DNA from: Leishmania martiniquensis
Taxonomy: Eukaryota; Euglenozoa; Kinetoplastea; Trypanosomatida; Trypanosomatidae
Length of the DNA stretch: 64,000 nt
NCBI RefSeq assembly: GCF_017916325.1
Contig: NC_090154.1
Span: forward strand, 127,001 to 191,000
Direction of reading: 5' to 3'
A program made the translations under genes and the position numbers. Under the pieces are notes generated by a model. That model worked only from the letters and a program-made list of their open reading frames with translations, had not been told where the DNA came from and did not search any database. Below are positions 51,700-62,378 of this stretch, piece after piece; the first letter of the stretch is position 1, and each line of letters starts with the position of its first letter.

Positions 51700-52660
51700 G
51701 CACTACGGCTGCCTACGGGCTCTCTGGGAAGGAGCCCATCCTGCCGTCGAAGGGAGCCACGCGCCTCACTGACTGGCCTTGCCCCTCTTCGAGTGTTTCC
51801 TTGGACACGTTTTGTGCGATCGGCGCCAGACAGGCACCGGTGGGCTGCACGCCGCGATCCGAGTGGGCCACACACAGGCTCCGGGCTCGAGGGCGGAGGC
51901 GGTGGCGTCTGTCGGGCGTGCACTGGAGGGGGGAGGGGGACCCGGGCGCATGCCCTACCGTAGGAGCACGGGGTCGCCACGATGGTGCTCTTCGTGCCTC
52001 TTGTGCGGCACCGCAGTGCTGAACGGCCCCCCTTCGCCCACGAGGGGAAGCCCAAGCGCCCTGCAGTCGGGTTGGGGCGAAACGCCTCACGTGCCGCGCA
52101 CAGCTGTCTGTGAGGGATTTGCCACGGAGTCGGGCCAGGCGGTGCCCTCTGGCGTCGTTCAGCCGATCGCCCCGCCACTGCAGAGAGCGCAGGTCAGCGT
52201 CGAGGGGGAGGGCACCGCTCCGCATCACCTCGGCCGTGCAACTCCCCGGCACCGCGCCAGCAATGAGCTGTGCGCCGACGCCAAGGAGTCCGCCAACGTA
52301 CCCGATTTCGAGGTCTGAACGACAGCCCGGCATCTTCCCGGCACGAGGGCCGTGAGACCCGCACCCCTCCCCGCCCGCAGGATGCGACGCCGTGAGGTGC
52401 CGGCGGAAGCAGGTCCAGGCGCGGCGTAGCTGTCGCGGAAGGGAGGGAGAAGCGACCAGAAAAGAATACTGTGGGCCGTTGGCTCTGCTGAACTATTCGT
52501 TTGGGGCGGCCCGGCATCCAGGCAGGGAGGGAGCGGCTGTAGTGCGCAACCGAGGCCGGGCGGCAGACGCCATACGGGGACCGGCAAGGGACGACAAGGC
52601 AGTAGCGAGTCGGCTCCCTCTCTCTGCGTGTTCTGAGGCTATTCCTGTTCGCATGCCTCG
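51700..52660 (+). mobile_element. Probable degenerate ingi/SIDER-type retroposon relic
   Basis: This GC-rich block has coding-like composition but no intact gene. Open frames of 179 codons (+, 51779-52318) and 206 codons (-, 51713-52333) overlap. I associate such blocks in Leishmania spacers with SIDER1 or DIRE elements, degenerate relatives of trypanosome ingi/L1Tc retroposons. I cannot align it to a reference here, and its borders are estimated from the change in composition. It lies in the 3'UTR or spacer of the 906-residue protein gene. It could instead be an unusual UTR. Confidence 0.4.
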
Positions 52661-53528
52661 ACGGCGCCTCATTTTGTTTTACGTGGCTTCGCTTTTGTCC
52701 TCAGACGGGTGTGGCTGTCACTGGTGCGCGGCCGTCTCTTTTTGCTTGTGAGCCGTTCCGCCGCCAGTGCACCCGCGCATCGCCGTCAGCGGCGTCTTTA
52801 GGTAAGCATTTTTGTATTTGGCCGTCGGCACCAACACGGACGAGACTGCGCGGTCGGATCAAGACAACGCAACCGCAGGAGTTGAGGAGGAGTAAGGGGG
52901 ACGGTAAGGCTGCGCACGGGTCATGACCGCGGAGCGATTTTTTGCTGTGCGGTTCGGCTGCAGAGAGGTCTGTCGCACCTGCGGCCGTTTCCGCTTCTGT
53001 GCGGTTATGATGCGTCACTGCGCGCACTCTATCGCACCTATGAACTTGTGCTTTGGAGTGCAAGGAAGCGAAGCCGAAGGCCGCCTGCGCGGAACATCCG
53101 TCTCTTGACGTTCGCCTGTCGTTGGGGGGTGGACTAGGCTCACGACACGCTCTCCACCTTCCTCACACTCCTCTGTTCTTTCCCTCCCCTCTCTTGGCGC
53201 TCATGTCCTCTGCACACTGCAGTTTTGGCCGGCTTGCGCGATGTACGACAATGTGTGTTAGTTTTTCGACTGCAACGGATTAGCTGAAAGAACAAGCAGT
53301 TCTTCTCTCTGACTCTCTGACATGCCTGAACCCGGATAAGACCGCACGCTAATCAAAGTGTAGGCGCCGTCAGCTTGTGACAAGGGAGCAGGTGCACGTG
53401 GCCGCTGCGCGCAGCACGACAAGTGAACAAATTCTCAGAGAGAGAGTGGCGGAGGCACGCTCGTCTCTCCCCTTTGTTTATCGGCTCCATCGGAGCTAAA
53501 AGCTTGAGAGCGCACTAGCGAAAAGCTC

Positions 53529-53568
53529 TGTTTCTTTTTTTGTGTGTGTGCCGCTATTCTCCCTTGAG
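53529..53568 (+). promoter_or_regulatory. Predicted spliced-leader acceptor for WASHC3
   Basis: A T-rich and TG tract, then CTATTCTCCCTTGAG, gives a first AG at 53567-53568, about 43 bases before the ATG. The AG at 53575-53578 is an alternative. Confidence 0.45.
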
Positions 53569-53611
53569 GCCGGACAGAGCCGCGTAGCGTTACCGGAATC
53601 TGCTTCAAAAG

Positions 53612-54511
53612 ATGGCTGCTACTTCGCTCTCACGCACCTTCGCCGCTGGCGCGGTCAAGCCCACCGCCACTGTAGCGGCCGTAGCCGAGGCGGACGCTGA
53701 TGCGCAGGCCGTCGTCGATCTCGTAAACAGGTTTGTCATCAGCAGCGTCCAGTTTATTAACCGCTTCTCCGACGAGTGCGAGTCGCGGCTTGTGCACACC
53801 GCAGAGCTGCTGCAGCAGTTAGAGCTGAAGACACAACTCTTGGAGCATCTGCTCATCTCCAGCGGTGCTGCCGACTCGGGCGCGGACGAGGGGGAGGAAG
53901 AGAGCAGCGCTCGCTCGAACGACAGCGATGATGAAGTATCCTGCGCTGAAGACGGCAACGGAGAGGATATGCTGAGAGAGGGCGGTAGCGATACATCAGA
54001 GGTGCACAGCTATCGCGAGCGTCGCGGCCGACGCCGCCGCACAGTCGGCGGACACGGCGAGGAAGGGCACGCGTTGGGCCTGCAGGTCCCCCCGCCGCCG
54101 TCGCACAATCGCCGCGCTGGTGATCGGCCCCCGCCACCTGACGGCAACCGCAAAGGCCCGCCCCCGCGGCCGCCAGGGGCGACGCGTGCGATTGCTGCAG
54201 CGCAGGAGGCAGAGGCGGCGCGCATCGCCACCCTGGCGATCGTCGGCGCGCCGGTGTTGATACCGCCGCTTCCAGGTGACACCCCCGCTCCACCACCGCC
54301 GCTGGAGTTGCGCCCCGGTCGGTTGCTCACGCGGAGCCATCCGAGGCTGCGCGGCTACTTTGAGTTGCTGTCTATGCGAGTGCCCGTAGCGCTTGTGAAG
54401 GCCAAAATGCAAGCGGACGGTTTCCAGGGAGAGTGGCTCGACACACCGGACGCACCAGCGCCAAGTGGTCTGTCCACGGCGGTGCGCGCCTTCGTGGATG
54501 AGCCAGACTAA
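53612..54511 (+). CDS. WASHC3: WASH complex subunit 3 (CCDC53)
   Basis: Predicted 299 residues; human CCDC53 has 194. The N-terminal block at about 35-85 has V-N-R-F-V-I-S-S-V-Q-F-I-N-R-F-S followed by a coiled coil, close to the family V-x-F-L-x-x-F-V-x-x-T-V-Q-F-L-N-R-F-S. The C-terminal block at about 246-289 has H-P-R-L-R-G-Y-F and V-P-V-A-L-V-K-A-K-M, then W-L-D-T-P-D-A-P. This matches the family D-P-R-Y-x-x-Y-x-x-M-x-x-x-G-V-P-x-x-x-x-x-x-K-M and its final P-D-A-P. Between them is an acidic region and a proline-rich stretch with several PPPP runs, longer than usual. CCDC53 is part of the WASH regulatory complex, which drives Arp2/3 actin assembly on endosomes for retromer-type sorting. 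Both signature blocks in the right order make this secure. Confidence 0.88.
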   Translation: MAATSLSRTFAAGAVKPTATVAAVAEADADAQAVVDLVNRFVISSVQFINRFSDECESRLVHTAELLQQLELKTQLLEHLLISSGAADSGADEGEEESSARSNDSDDEVSCAEDGNGEDMLREGGSDTSEVHSYRERRGRRRRTVGGHGEEGHALGLQVPPPPSHNRRAGDRPPPPDGNRKGPPPRPPGATRAIAAAQEAEAARIATLAIVGAPVLIPPLPGDTPAPPPPLELRPGRLLTRSHPRLRGYFELLSMRVPVALVKAKMQADGFQGEWLDTPDAPAPSGLSTAVRAFVDEPD

Positions 54512-55086
54512 TCAGCCACGGAGGCAAAGGGCTGCTCGCGAGAGGGGCGGAGCTCACACCGCGCGAGCGGCTGCAATGGGCAGGAAACGCTCTTCTCCCC
54601 ACCACCACCACCACTACCGCCCCTCATATGTCCCTTCATGCGCTGTATCGCGAAGGCTTCTTGACCCGGCACATATGCGCGTCTGTGCAACTTTCTCAGC
54701 TGCGTCGCCAACGCGTGGTGTAACTCCTCGCCAGTGTTTCTCTTTTCGTCACGGGCAGCGCAGGGCGCCACTTACATCCGTTGCTGTCTTGGGTGATAGA
54801 TGCCGTTGCCGCTGTTGCCGCGGCAGCGTTTCCCACCCACCACATTTGATTCGATGAAGGCGCTCGTGATGTGGCCATGATTGCGTTGTGGCGCGCAGAT
54901 GTGCTCCCTTACTCCTCTCTCCTCCTTTGGCTCTCCTGTTGTTTACTGCACATGGGCGAATAGCTCTCACAGGCGCAGCCCACTGCGCCGAGGGACCAGC
55001 GATCACATACGCCTCTCTTGGCGTGCAAGAAACGTTAAAAGAAAAGCCGTGGTCGTCGTTGACAGAGGGGACACTACGTAGCAGCC
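54512..55086. other. Intergenic spacer, WASHC3 to the 356-residue protein gene
   Basis: Short spacer with a (CCA)n run at 54599-54615 and C/T-rich sequence ending in a predicted acceptor at 54962-54963. No gene seen. Confidence 0.5.
54903..54963 (+). promoter_or_regulatory. Predicted spliced-leader acceptor for the 356-residue protein gene
   Basis: The tract CTCCCTTACTCCTCTCTCCT and following T-rich sequence lead to the first AG at 54962-54963, about 123 bases upstream of the ATG. A second AG at 54971-54972 is also possible. Confidence 0.45.
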
Positions 55087-56157
55087 ATGCCCTCCCCCTT
55101 AGGTCAGCACGGCCGCGGTGATGCCCACAGAGGAAGCGGCTTTGTGCACCTCAATACGCCGGCCACCATTCAGTATACGGCAGGTAAGACCTTGACGCTT
55201 GCTTCCCTGCGCGAGCGCAAGTCCCGCGTAGAGTGCGCGGTGCTGCCCGAATCGTTGTCCGTGTGGCGCAACGCCTTCCAACGCTATGTGAAGGAGGAGG
55301 GCTACAGCAACTTTGCTGCTGACATGGAAGACGAGCGCTCTGGGAGCGGACCGATTCTGCCGCCGCTGGTGCAGCAGCGCGCTGGCCCGGTACGTCGTCG
55401 TGCCCGCGAGACTGCTTTGGCGGAAGATGCCTTCTTTTGTACCTCAGCCCCTTTGGTGTCGCCATGCACTTCCTCTACTGCGGCGCAGACCGGCGCGGAT
55501 GGGCTGCCGCTCAGCTGTGGCACCGCTTCCACGACGAGCACTACCGCCTGTGAGAGCTCGTCGAGTGCGCGCAAGACCAGTAGCATCCACGCTGAATACG
55601 GTGGCGACGTGACCGATGGTGTGGCGTCGTCTGCTACGGAAGAGCAGGCAGGCATTGCCATCGTGAGTCATCACAAGATTTTGGGTAGGCAGAAGTTTGT
55701 TTACCCCGATCACGACGGCGTGCTTTCTGCCGGCGTCGTGCCGCAGATCGTCGTCACGGCTGAAGAAAAAGCCGAAGAGGCGGCGGCGAGAGCTTTTTAC
55801 ATCTCTCCCCTCGCCATGTCGGAGGAGGAGCTGACTGCCTTCGAGGAGCTTCAGGCGCTGTGGAAAAGTCGCGCACGCAGTCACTCCTTCCTCGGCGCAC
55901 AGCATCGGCGAGCCGCCCAGGGCGCGGTGGACCCGTCGTCGTCCACAAACGTTGTGGATGCGATCGGCGCAGGGCAGCCCAAGGTGCCGAGGCGGGAGGG
56001 GGTGAGAGGTGGGGCCTGCCTTGCCTCCGGTAGGGGCAGCGAAGTGGATACGCCCGACCACGCTGAGACCGAGGCGACCGTGGAGGAAGAAAAGGCGCTC
56101 GAGAAGGAGCTGGCCGAAGCGCTGCGCATGGCGGATGACCTCCTACGCTTTGCTTAG
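55087..56157 (+). CDS. Protein of unknown function, 356 residues
   Basis: No family recognised. Residues about 18-75 look structured: H-L-N-T-P-A-T-I-Q-Y-T-A-G-K-T-L-T-L, then R-E-R-K-S-R-V-E-C and W-R-N-A-F-Q-R-Y-V. The middle (about 115-195) is Ser/Thr-rich and probably flexible. Another ordered-looking segment (about 205-270) contains I-L-G-R-Q-K-F-V-Y-P-D-H-D-G and an acidic helix, S-E-E-E-L-T-A-F-E-E-L-Q-A-L-W. The C-terminus (about 325-356) is an acidic helix, E-K-E-L-A-E-A-L-R-M-A-D-D-L-L, possibly a coiled coil. No signal peptide, membrane segment or catalytic motif is seen. The frame opens at the first ATG and has normal coding composition with a usual upstream tract. It sits directly after WASHC3, but neighbours in trypanosomatid clusters are not a guide to function. 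Confidence 0.72.
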   Translation: MPSPLGQHGRGDAHRGSGFVHLNTPATIQYTAGKTLTLASLRERKSRVECAVLPESLSVWRNAFQRYVKEEGYSNFAADMEDERSGSGPILPPLVQQRAGPVRRRARETALAEDAFFCTSAPLVSPCTSSTAAQTGADGLPLSCGTASTTSTTACESSSSARKTSSIHAEYGGDVTDGVASSATEEQAGIAIVSHHKILGRQKFVYPDHDGVLSAGVVPQIVVTAEEKAEEAAARAFYISPLAMSEEELTAFEELQALWKSRARSHSFLGAQHRRAAQGAVDPSSSTNVVDAIGAGQPKVPRREGVRGGACLASGRGSEVDTPDHAETEATVEEEKALEKELAEALRMADDLLRFA

Positions 56158-57526
56158 GCTATCGGTGGCGTGGGCCGTGGCCACGAGGATGAGTGTACCA
56201 CCGCATCTTCTCCCAAGCCCGCATGGCGACGAATTATTTTTTCGCTTGTTACGCATTTCCGCAAGGGACGAGTGAGAAGGAAGTGGCGCTGGTGTGCACG
56301 CATAGGTAAAGCTGCTTGCGCAGGCGCATGCGTGCGTCACTGTGTAAACGGGTGAGGTCCTCGGCCGCGAATGACGGCCGTGACAGCCGCGGCGAATCGA
56401 AACTGCGCGCAGACCGAAAAAAGAACGGCGAGACACAGTGCACGCTAACCTTATCGCGCCCCTCGATGTGAAGGCCCAGCCTAAAAAGAGAAAGGCGCTG
56501 ACCACACCCACTGGCGCTGCTCTGCAGAACATGAAACGCGGGAGCTCCAAAATGCTGCGAGAAGGGCACCGACATATACACTTGCACGCCCAGCCAACAG
56601 GCGCGAACGGTGCACGAGAACGGCTTGACCTCTTCATGTTACCCCTCCTCACATTCCACCTCCCTTTATCGTCACATCATTGCGATCTTGCCATCCACTT
56701 CCGCATGCACACTCGCGCTCATACCTGCGCACACCGCTGCAGTCATTTCGCCCTCTCTCCCCTCCTCGTCACTGTTCACCGCTATCCCAGTGAAACAACA
56801 TCCACACATCGAGCCCTCTTTTCCCTCCCTCTCCCCGTCTAATTCGCATTCACTTCCGCGCCTGCCTGCCTCCCCTCTTCCCTCCCTCCTCATTCCCCTG
56901 CTGCGCGTGGTCAAGGCACCATTTTACACTGCACCGTCTTGAGTCTTACACGGTGTGCTTGCCTGCCTGCTGGCTCGCGCGCTGCCTTCCCCCTCCCTCC
57001 CCCTCTACCCGCACCTGACCTCTGCGATCTTCCTCTCTCTACTGCCTCGCTTTGTGCCTGTTCACCTCCTCTCATTGAGCCCCGTGCGTGCAGGGGTGTT
57101 TCCGCCTACACCGGTAACCGCCAAGTCTTTGCTCCGCCACGCCCCTCTTTTTTTTTGCTGTGGGGCTCTCTTCACTCGCCCCGATCGTCTTCTCTTCCTG
57201 CCTCGCTCACGTTACCCTCACACGTTGTGCGTGGGCGAGTGAGCGTCGGGCACTTCTCGAGCGTGTGTGCGCATGGGGCCGCACCTAGAGCGAGATACAG
57301 GCGCAGAGGGATATAATATTTTCGACCTCGTTTTCTTCTCCTTCCCGTTTGTGCGACGCGGACGCACCTGGAAAAGGGCTGCTGTGCTCGTGTGCCCCCG
57401 CCCCTCTCTGGTCCCTGCGACTCCGTCGAAGTCGTGACGCCTCAACGCGAAAGCGCGCAGGGCTCTGCTAGTTCTCCCTCTCGCACGCCCTTTTCCCCTC
57501 TGCGCTTCTATACGCCCTTCGCCGCG
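56158..57526. other. Intergenic spacer before membrane-protein gene A
   Basis: 1.4 kb with no recognised gene. C/T-rich stretches dominate from 56640 on (for example 56865-56895 and 56985-57010). A T8 run lies at 57147-57154. A TATAATATT stretch at 57311-57319 stands out in GC-rich surroundings. Confidence 0.5.
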
Positions 57527-58342
57527 ATGCTCCGCTTCTTCCCCCATGGACACGCCAGCGCTGCGGCGCCGCTCAGACACCAGGGTGTGACGATAACCTC
57601 TTCGGCCGCCATCACCATGACACTCGGGGTCACGGGTGCGCTGCAGCTCCAACCGCGTCGCGCTTACGTTACTGGGACACGCTCCACCGCGCGCGAGCGG
57701 CGGTACTACACGCAGCCGCTGCGCGCGCCCCAATACGGCGCCAGCACCATTGTGGGTCGTCTGAAGAGCGAGACTGGTATGGCTCCTGCTGCTGCGACGA
57801 CGCTAGTAGAGGCCCCATCGCCCATGGCGGAGGGAATTGCCACCGGTCTCAGCCACGGTATGGTCACAGAGGACCCCGATAGCTCAGTGCGCGGCGTGAC
57901 CACGGACGGGTCGCTCAAGATGCGACTGGTTCACTTCATTGCCTCTTATTGTCAGCCCGTTCGTTACAACGACGCAGGGGTTCCCGTGGAGGGGTCGCTG
58001 CTGCGGCTGCCGTGGCGGGAGCAGCTGCGGCTGTGCACTGCCATCCTCGCTGCGCTCTACATGACTAAGGCCTTCTTCGGCGTGGCACGCTTCGAGCTCC
58101 TTTACTACGGTGTGTGGAAGGTCAGCTACCGAAACGACAGCTCCTTGATGAAGCGGCTGCTCTACTACGGGTCGACGGCGATGCTCGCGGCGGGACTTCT
58201 CCTCTGCTTCGACATTACTTTTTTTCTCTCGGCATGCTTGGTAGGGCGCCGCGAAATTGCCGGGTACATGCTGTGCAACGCCTTTTCCAAGGTGATGCCG
58301 CGCCGTGCCCTTCAGCTGCTGGACAGCCGAATAGGGTGCTGA
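57527..58342 (+). CDS. Mitochondrial-type two-helix membrane protein A (paralogue of B)
   Basis: Predicted 271 residues from the first ATG. The first 60 residues are rich in Arg, Ala, Ser and Thr with few acids, like a mitochondrial targeting sequence. The C-terminal 125 residues begin with G-V-P-V-E-G-S-L-L-R-L-P-W-R-E-Q-L. They hold two hydrophobic segments, at about 163-180 and about 207-238 (A-M-L-A-A-G-L-L-L-C-F, then F-F-L-S-A-C-L), then G-R-R and P-R-R-A-L-Q-L-L-D at the end. The same order of motifs is present in the next gene (62379-63023), so the two are paralogues. Function is unknown. The G-R-x-x-F/W segment after the second helix resembles small membrane domains of unknown function in bacteria, but this is a weak impression. 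Confidence 0.75.
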   Translation: MLRFFPHGHASAAAPLRHQGVTITSSAAITMTLGVTGALQLQPRRAYVTGTRSTARERRYYTQPLRAPQYGASTIVGRLKSETGMAPAAATTLVEAPSPMAEGIATGLSHGMVTEDPDSSVRGVTTDGSLKMRLVHFIASYCQPVRYNDAGVPVEGSLLRLPWREQLRLCTAILAALYMTKAFFGVARFELLYYGVWKVSYRNDSSLMKRLLYYGSTAMLAAGLLLCFDITFFLSACLVGRREIAGYMLCNAFSKVMPRRALQLLDSRIGC

Positions 58343-59717
58343 TGGCATGGCTGAGCAATGACAGACCCAGCCCGCCACCGCACCCCTTGCCCCCTATCCG
58401 CGCACACGCGATAAGGGTTGAGGCCACCGTTCCGTTTCTCCGCATGCATGCGCGCCATTGAACGAAGGCAACGTATGTGCGGCCCGCCAACGCGCTCAGG
58501 CACGGAAAGACTCCGTGGAGCACGCGCGGTAGATTCCTGCAGGCCCCTTTCAGCGTCACCAATACGCCTGAAGAGAGTACGCAGGGTATGGGCTCTGCTC
58601 GCTCACCTCGTCCTGCTACGCCTCCCTGCCGCGACCCGATCCCCTCCTTGCCCCCTTCTCCATATTTGCATCACGTACCCGTGCGCAGAGTCATGCTCGA
58701 CGCCCGCTTGATGGGGTGTTCTCCCTCCCTCCGTTGCTCACGATGGTTCAGCCACCCGCCAACCTTCTTCATTGGAGAGGAGACGCGCAGGCAAGTAACG
58801 ACAAGCAATGTATTTGCCGCTCGTCTTTGCGTCACAGATGGTGTCCCCTCCCCCCCTCTGTGTGGAAGGAAGCGCCGACATGGAAGAAGAGTCGAGACCG
58901 CTTCTGCTCCTCATCTTTCCCTCTCCCCCTTCAATCAGTCAGTTGCGCCTGGGGGTTCAGATACTCACGGCAACTGGAAGAGACACGCGTGACGGTTGCG
59001 TATCACGCTGCCTTCGTTGTACCGCCAACCCCACCTCTCTCCGGTACCCTCCGCTTTTCTTCTTCTCTCGTTCGCTATTATAACTCTTTCTGCCTGGTTG
59101 CGCTGCAAGCCGTGCGCGCCTGTGAGTGAGTGTGTGCGTGCCTGCGTTGCTCGATCGTGCCTTCTATTTCTTCCGCCCCCCTCCCCTCCCCCTTTTGCCG
59201 TTTTATGTGTCTCCCATTCTCCCTTTCCTTTCCCTTTTCCGTCTTCGCTCGTCAACCCCACTTTGCACGTCCGTCGCACACGCATAGAGACATCAACGGG
59301 GTTTTCTGTTTGGGCGGACTCTCTGCTCACCAACTCGTTTTGTTTCACGTTTCATTTTCTCAGCCGTTGGCTCTGAAGCGGGCCTCCTCCCCCAGCCCTA
59401 ACTTCCGCCGTGCGCCTGCGACTGTAGGTTGCAGCCTTCGTGTTGTCCCACGCTTTCGCTCTGACTCTTTTTTTGCCCTCCACTTTATGCCTTTGCTAGG
59501 CCGCTCTTCCGCTGCACTGCCTCGCATCGCATGCTGAGGCAGCTACTGTAGATGAACCGCAGTTGTGCTGCGGCGCACCTCTTGTAAGATGGCTCCGTGG
59601 ATACCCCTGTCTTTCCCTCACTCGCAGATGGCTAGAGCACCTATCTTTTTCTTCTCACCCTCGCCGTTGACGACGGAAGCGCACAGCACTGTGTTGCGAT
59701 GCCAGCCCATTGCAACC

Positions 59718-59945
59718 CGCCCCCTATCCCTCCTCCTCTCCATGCGAATGCTGCCTCACCTCCTGTAGTGGTACAGGGTCATGCGCCCCCGACCCAGGGG
59801 CGGCCTGTGACAGCTGATGCGCTTGCGCCATGCATGTGATGGACGACGTGTCGGCATCACTCGTCCGGCCCTCACGCTGCCCGCTGGTGTGGCGAGGACC
59901 GGCGCCGCGGCGGCGCAGAGTGAAGGAGCGAACAGACGCGTGTAA
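59718..59945 (+). mobile_element. SIDER2 retroposon, internally deleted copy
   Basis: Matches the 17486-17787 block with the same order of shared runs, including CTCACCTCCTGTAGTGGTAC and CTTGCGCCATGCATGTG. It lacks 63 bases present in the other copy. The gap falls exactly between two GCGGCC hexamers of the longer copy, and this copy keeps one (59800-59805). It lies about 1.4 kb beyond the stop of membrane-protein gene A. The upstream border is uncertain because only the shared part can be delimited. Confidence 0.72.
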
Positions 59946-60835
59946 TGGTAAAGAAAAAGCGCATCTCAAAAGGGCGTCATGAGCTCACGAATAAACCTTT
60001 CGCCTCCCTCTTTTCCGTCGTTTTAGCCCCTCTCTTCGTTTGCTGTTGCCTTACTGTGTCGTCTTGGCTGCACACATGGACGTTCGCATGTAGAAAGGCG
60101 AGCTCAGCAGGTCAGTATGGACGAGATTCATCGCATAATACTTTTGTTCGCGGGGAGGTGAGCGTGCGCGCGCGTGTGCGTAGGTGTGTGTGCGTGCGCC
60201 CCCCTTTTCCGTCTTATTTTGCTTCCTCCTTCCTCCCTCCGCCTGTTTGCGCGATTTGTGCTTCCCCTGCGCACCCCCTCGATCGGTGTGTAAGTGAACT
60301 GTCCTCGCGATGGGGCGCATGCGTGCCGCCGCCCTCTTCTCCCCACCCCCTCCCTCTGTCCTGTAGTAGATGTTTGTGCCCCCGCTCGCCGATGACTGAG
60401 AATGTATCGCATCATATTTCTCTTTATATGTCGTGCGCCTCAGTTGCCCATTTGTTTTCTACTTTCCGTTCCAATTCGATCGCCATTTCCCCAGTTGTAT
60501 GGCACACGCGCGCGTTGCCAACAATCACTGCAGCGAGCATCGCCTCTTCCCCCTCCCTCCCGGCATACACACACACACACAGAGAAGAAAAAATACCTGA
60601 GAATGCCATGAAAACGAAATGAAAGAAAAAGCGAACCACATCGCGCGCGCGGGAGCATTGCGAAGGGGTCTGTTATGAACGGTCGTGAGAAGTGCGGGAC
60701 AGACGAACACGTCGTATATGAGCCGCTACCCACAAGCAGCCAAACAAACGTGCACCGGGCATACACATGCACATACGCCGAAGAAGGGTTGTCATGGACA
60801 ACGCTGCAACGGAACGCCAGTGTGAGGGTACGATA

Positions 60836-60888
60836 ATATACATATATATATATATGTATGTATGCGTGTGTGTGTGTTGGCCTGCTTT
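60836..60888. repeat. (TA)n-(TG)n compound microsatellite
   Basis: TA units are followed by TATG and then TG units, a compound simple repeat in the 4-kb spacer. Confidence 0.7.
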
Positions 60889-62378
60889 GTCGAGCAGTTA
60901 ATTTTTTCTTTACAGATGTGGTTCTTCGTCTTCCGCGTATAATCGATGGGTTGTGACGGAAACGCCCCTTCCTCTCCTCCTCATCCTGCACTACGACTTC
61001 CACCAGGTACTGCGTTTTAGTTCTCGCGCCCTTATAAGCCGCTCACGGGTCTTCGTTTACTGCCTCGTTGTATCTTGGTCCACCTGCCTACCCATGCGCT
61101 CTCAAAACCTCTCTTTGTGGGCCATGTGTGCACATGTGTGTGCGTGTGTGCATGTGCGTGTGATTGCGCGAGTGGGAGTGCGACGGTCTCCTCAGCGCCC
61201 CAGCGAGGATGTTATCGATGCTCTGCATCCCTTTCTCCATCTCCCTCCGACTCGAATGTGCGTCTCTTGTTGTTGCTGTTGTTGTCCGTCTACTGGCCGT
61301 CTCTCTCCCCCTTTCTTTTTTTTTCGTTCGATTCCTCTGTTGAGATGCAGGCGAACGCCTTTTCACTCTTCGCTAAATACTTTGTCTGCTGCCGCTTCCT
61401 GCCCTCTCTTCCGACTGCCTGTCTGCCAAGATGTCCACGCTGTCGCTTCGCTTCCTCCAAGCCGCCCTTTCCGTGTTGGAGTCCAGCACCCTGTGTGCCG
61501 CCTTGCACTGTCATCGTTGATGGCCGTGCTGGTGTTGGGGATGCCACATGCACCTCTCCTATCTTGTAAGCGTCCGTGGTGCCCGTGTCTCGTGTGTTGG
61601 CCATTCCTCTTTTCTCCAGACGTCGAGCACTCCTCTGTGGCGGCCCTCGCGCCGGCATCCCTCTCTCCCCCCTCCTCCTCAGCGAACTTCTCCTTTGTTC
61701 TTGTCTTCCTTCTATCTGAATCTCTCGTTTCTGCTGTTGTGTTCCCCGTCATAGTGCACCGGCGCATGAATGCGCGCGCGCTTCTGTTGGTCGGCGTGTC
61801 GGTGTGCGGCTCGGTGTAGATGTGTCGTCGCCGTTTGGCCTTCCCATAGAGAGAGGGAGAGGGAAAAAAAAAGAGGAGCCACGGACGAAGGAAAGGAGAG
61901 TGGAGAGAGGTTGTCTTGAGCACGCATGCTCCGCGCGCCCAGGGCACACTCTCCCGTTCCCCAACCACTGCTCTAGCGGTGCATCGCTACGCCAACGACC
62001 GAGGGCATCTGGGGTCCGGACCCTTTTTGCTTTCATCTCAGAGCATGTGCCGATATAAATAGTGGTGCGGCGAGAAGACACCTGAAAAAAACGGCGCTCG
62101 CTTCACGCGCAGCGCGGTACCCAATCTCTCTCGGGCGAGCGCAGAGCGTGCATGAGCGCGTCGCTTGCACCTTTCGCGCAGCACACCTCGTCACCCCCCT
62201 CCTCTCGCGCGCTCTTCCCACATCCCTCTCCCCACCCCCATCCTCTGGTAATCGCACATGGGCCGCCAATGCCACCCACATGCGCGCACTTCTACGCCTT
62301 TCATTATGAGATCGCCGCCGCACTTGAGCGCGTGCACATTTAAAGGCAAAAGGTACCGCGCAACGCCTACGGTACCCT

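Larger units (their letters stand above)
51605..53611. other. Spacer containing a probable retroposon relic
   Basis: 2 kb without a supported gene. The part at about 51700-52660 differs from neighbouring spacers: it is GC-rich, lacks pyrimidine tracts, and stays open in several frames on both strands. It is listed separately as a probable degenerate retroposon. The rest is mixed sequence and, at the end, T/TG-rich sequence before the next gene. Confidence 0.45.
58343..62378. other. 4-kb gene-free spacer with SIDER2
   Basis: The longest gene-free stretch of the window. It holds pyrimidine-rich sequence, a second, shorter SIDER2 copy (59718-59945), a TG/GCG-rich block near 60160-60200, a TA/TG microsatellite (60836-60888), and further C/T-rich and purine-rich blocks to 61880. 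Open frames (up to 288 codons at 60953-61819) are low-complexity and have no recognisable product. A non-coding RNA cannot be excluded. Confidence 0.5.

Noticed and set aside
51779..52318. 179-codon open frame as a possible gene
   Set aside because: The opposite strand is equally open, no domain is recognisable, and the block looks like a retroposon relic.
60953..61819. 288-codon open frame on the plus strand in the 4-kb spacer
   Set aside because: The translation is dominated by Cys, Ser, Pro and Leu from pyrimidine and TG repeats, and the frame lacks a recognisable product.
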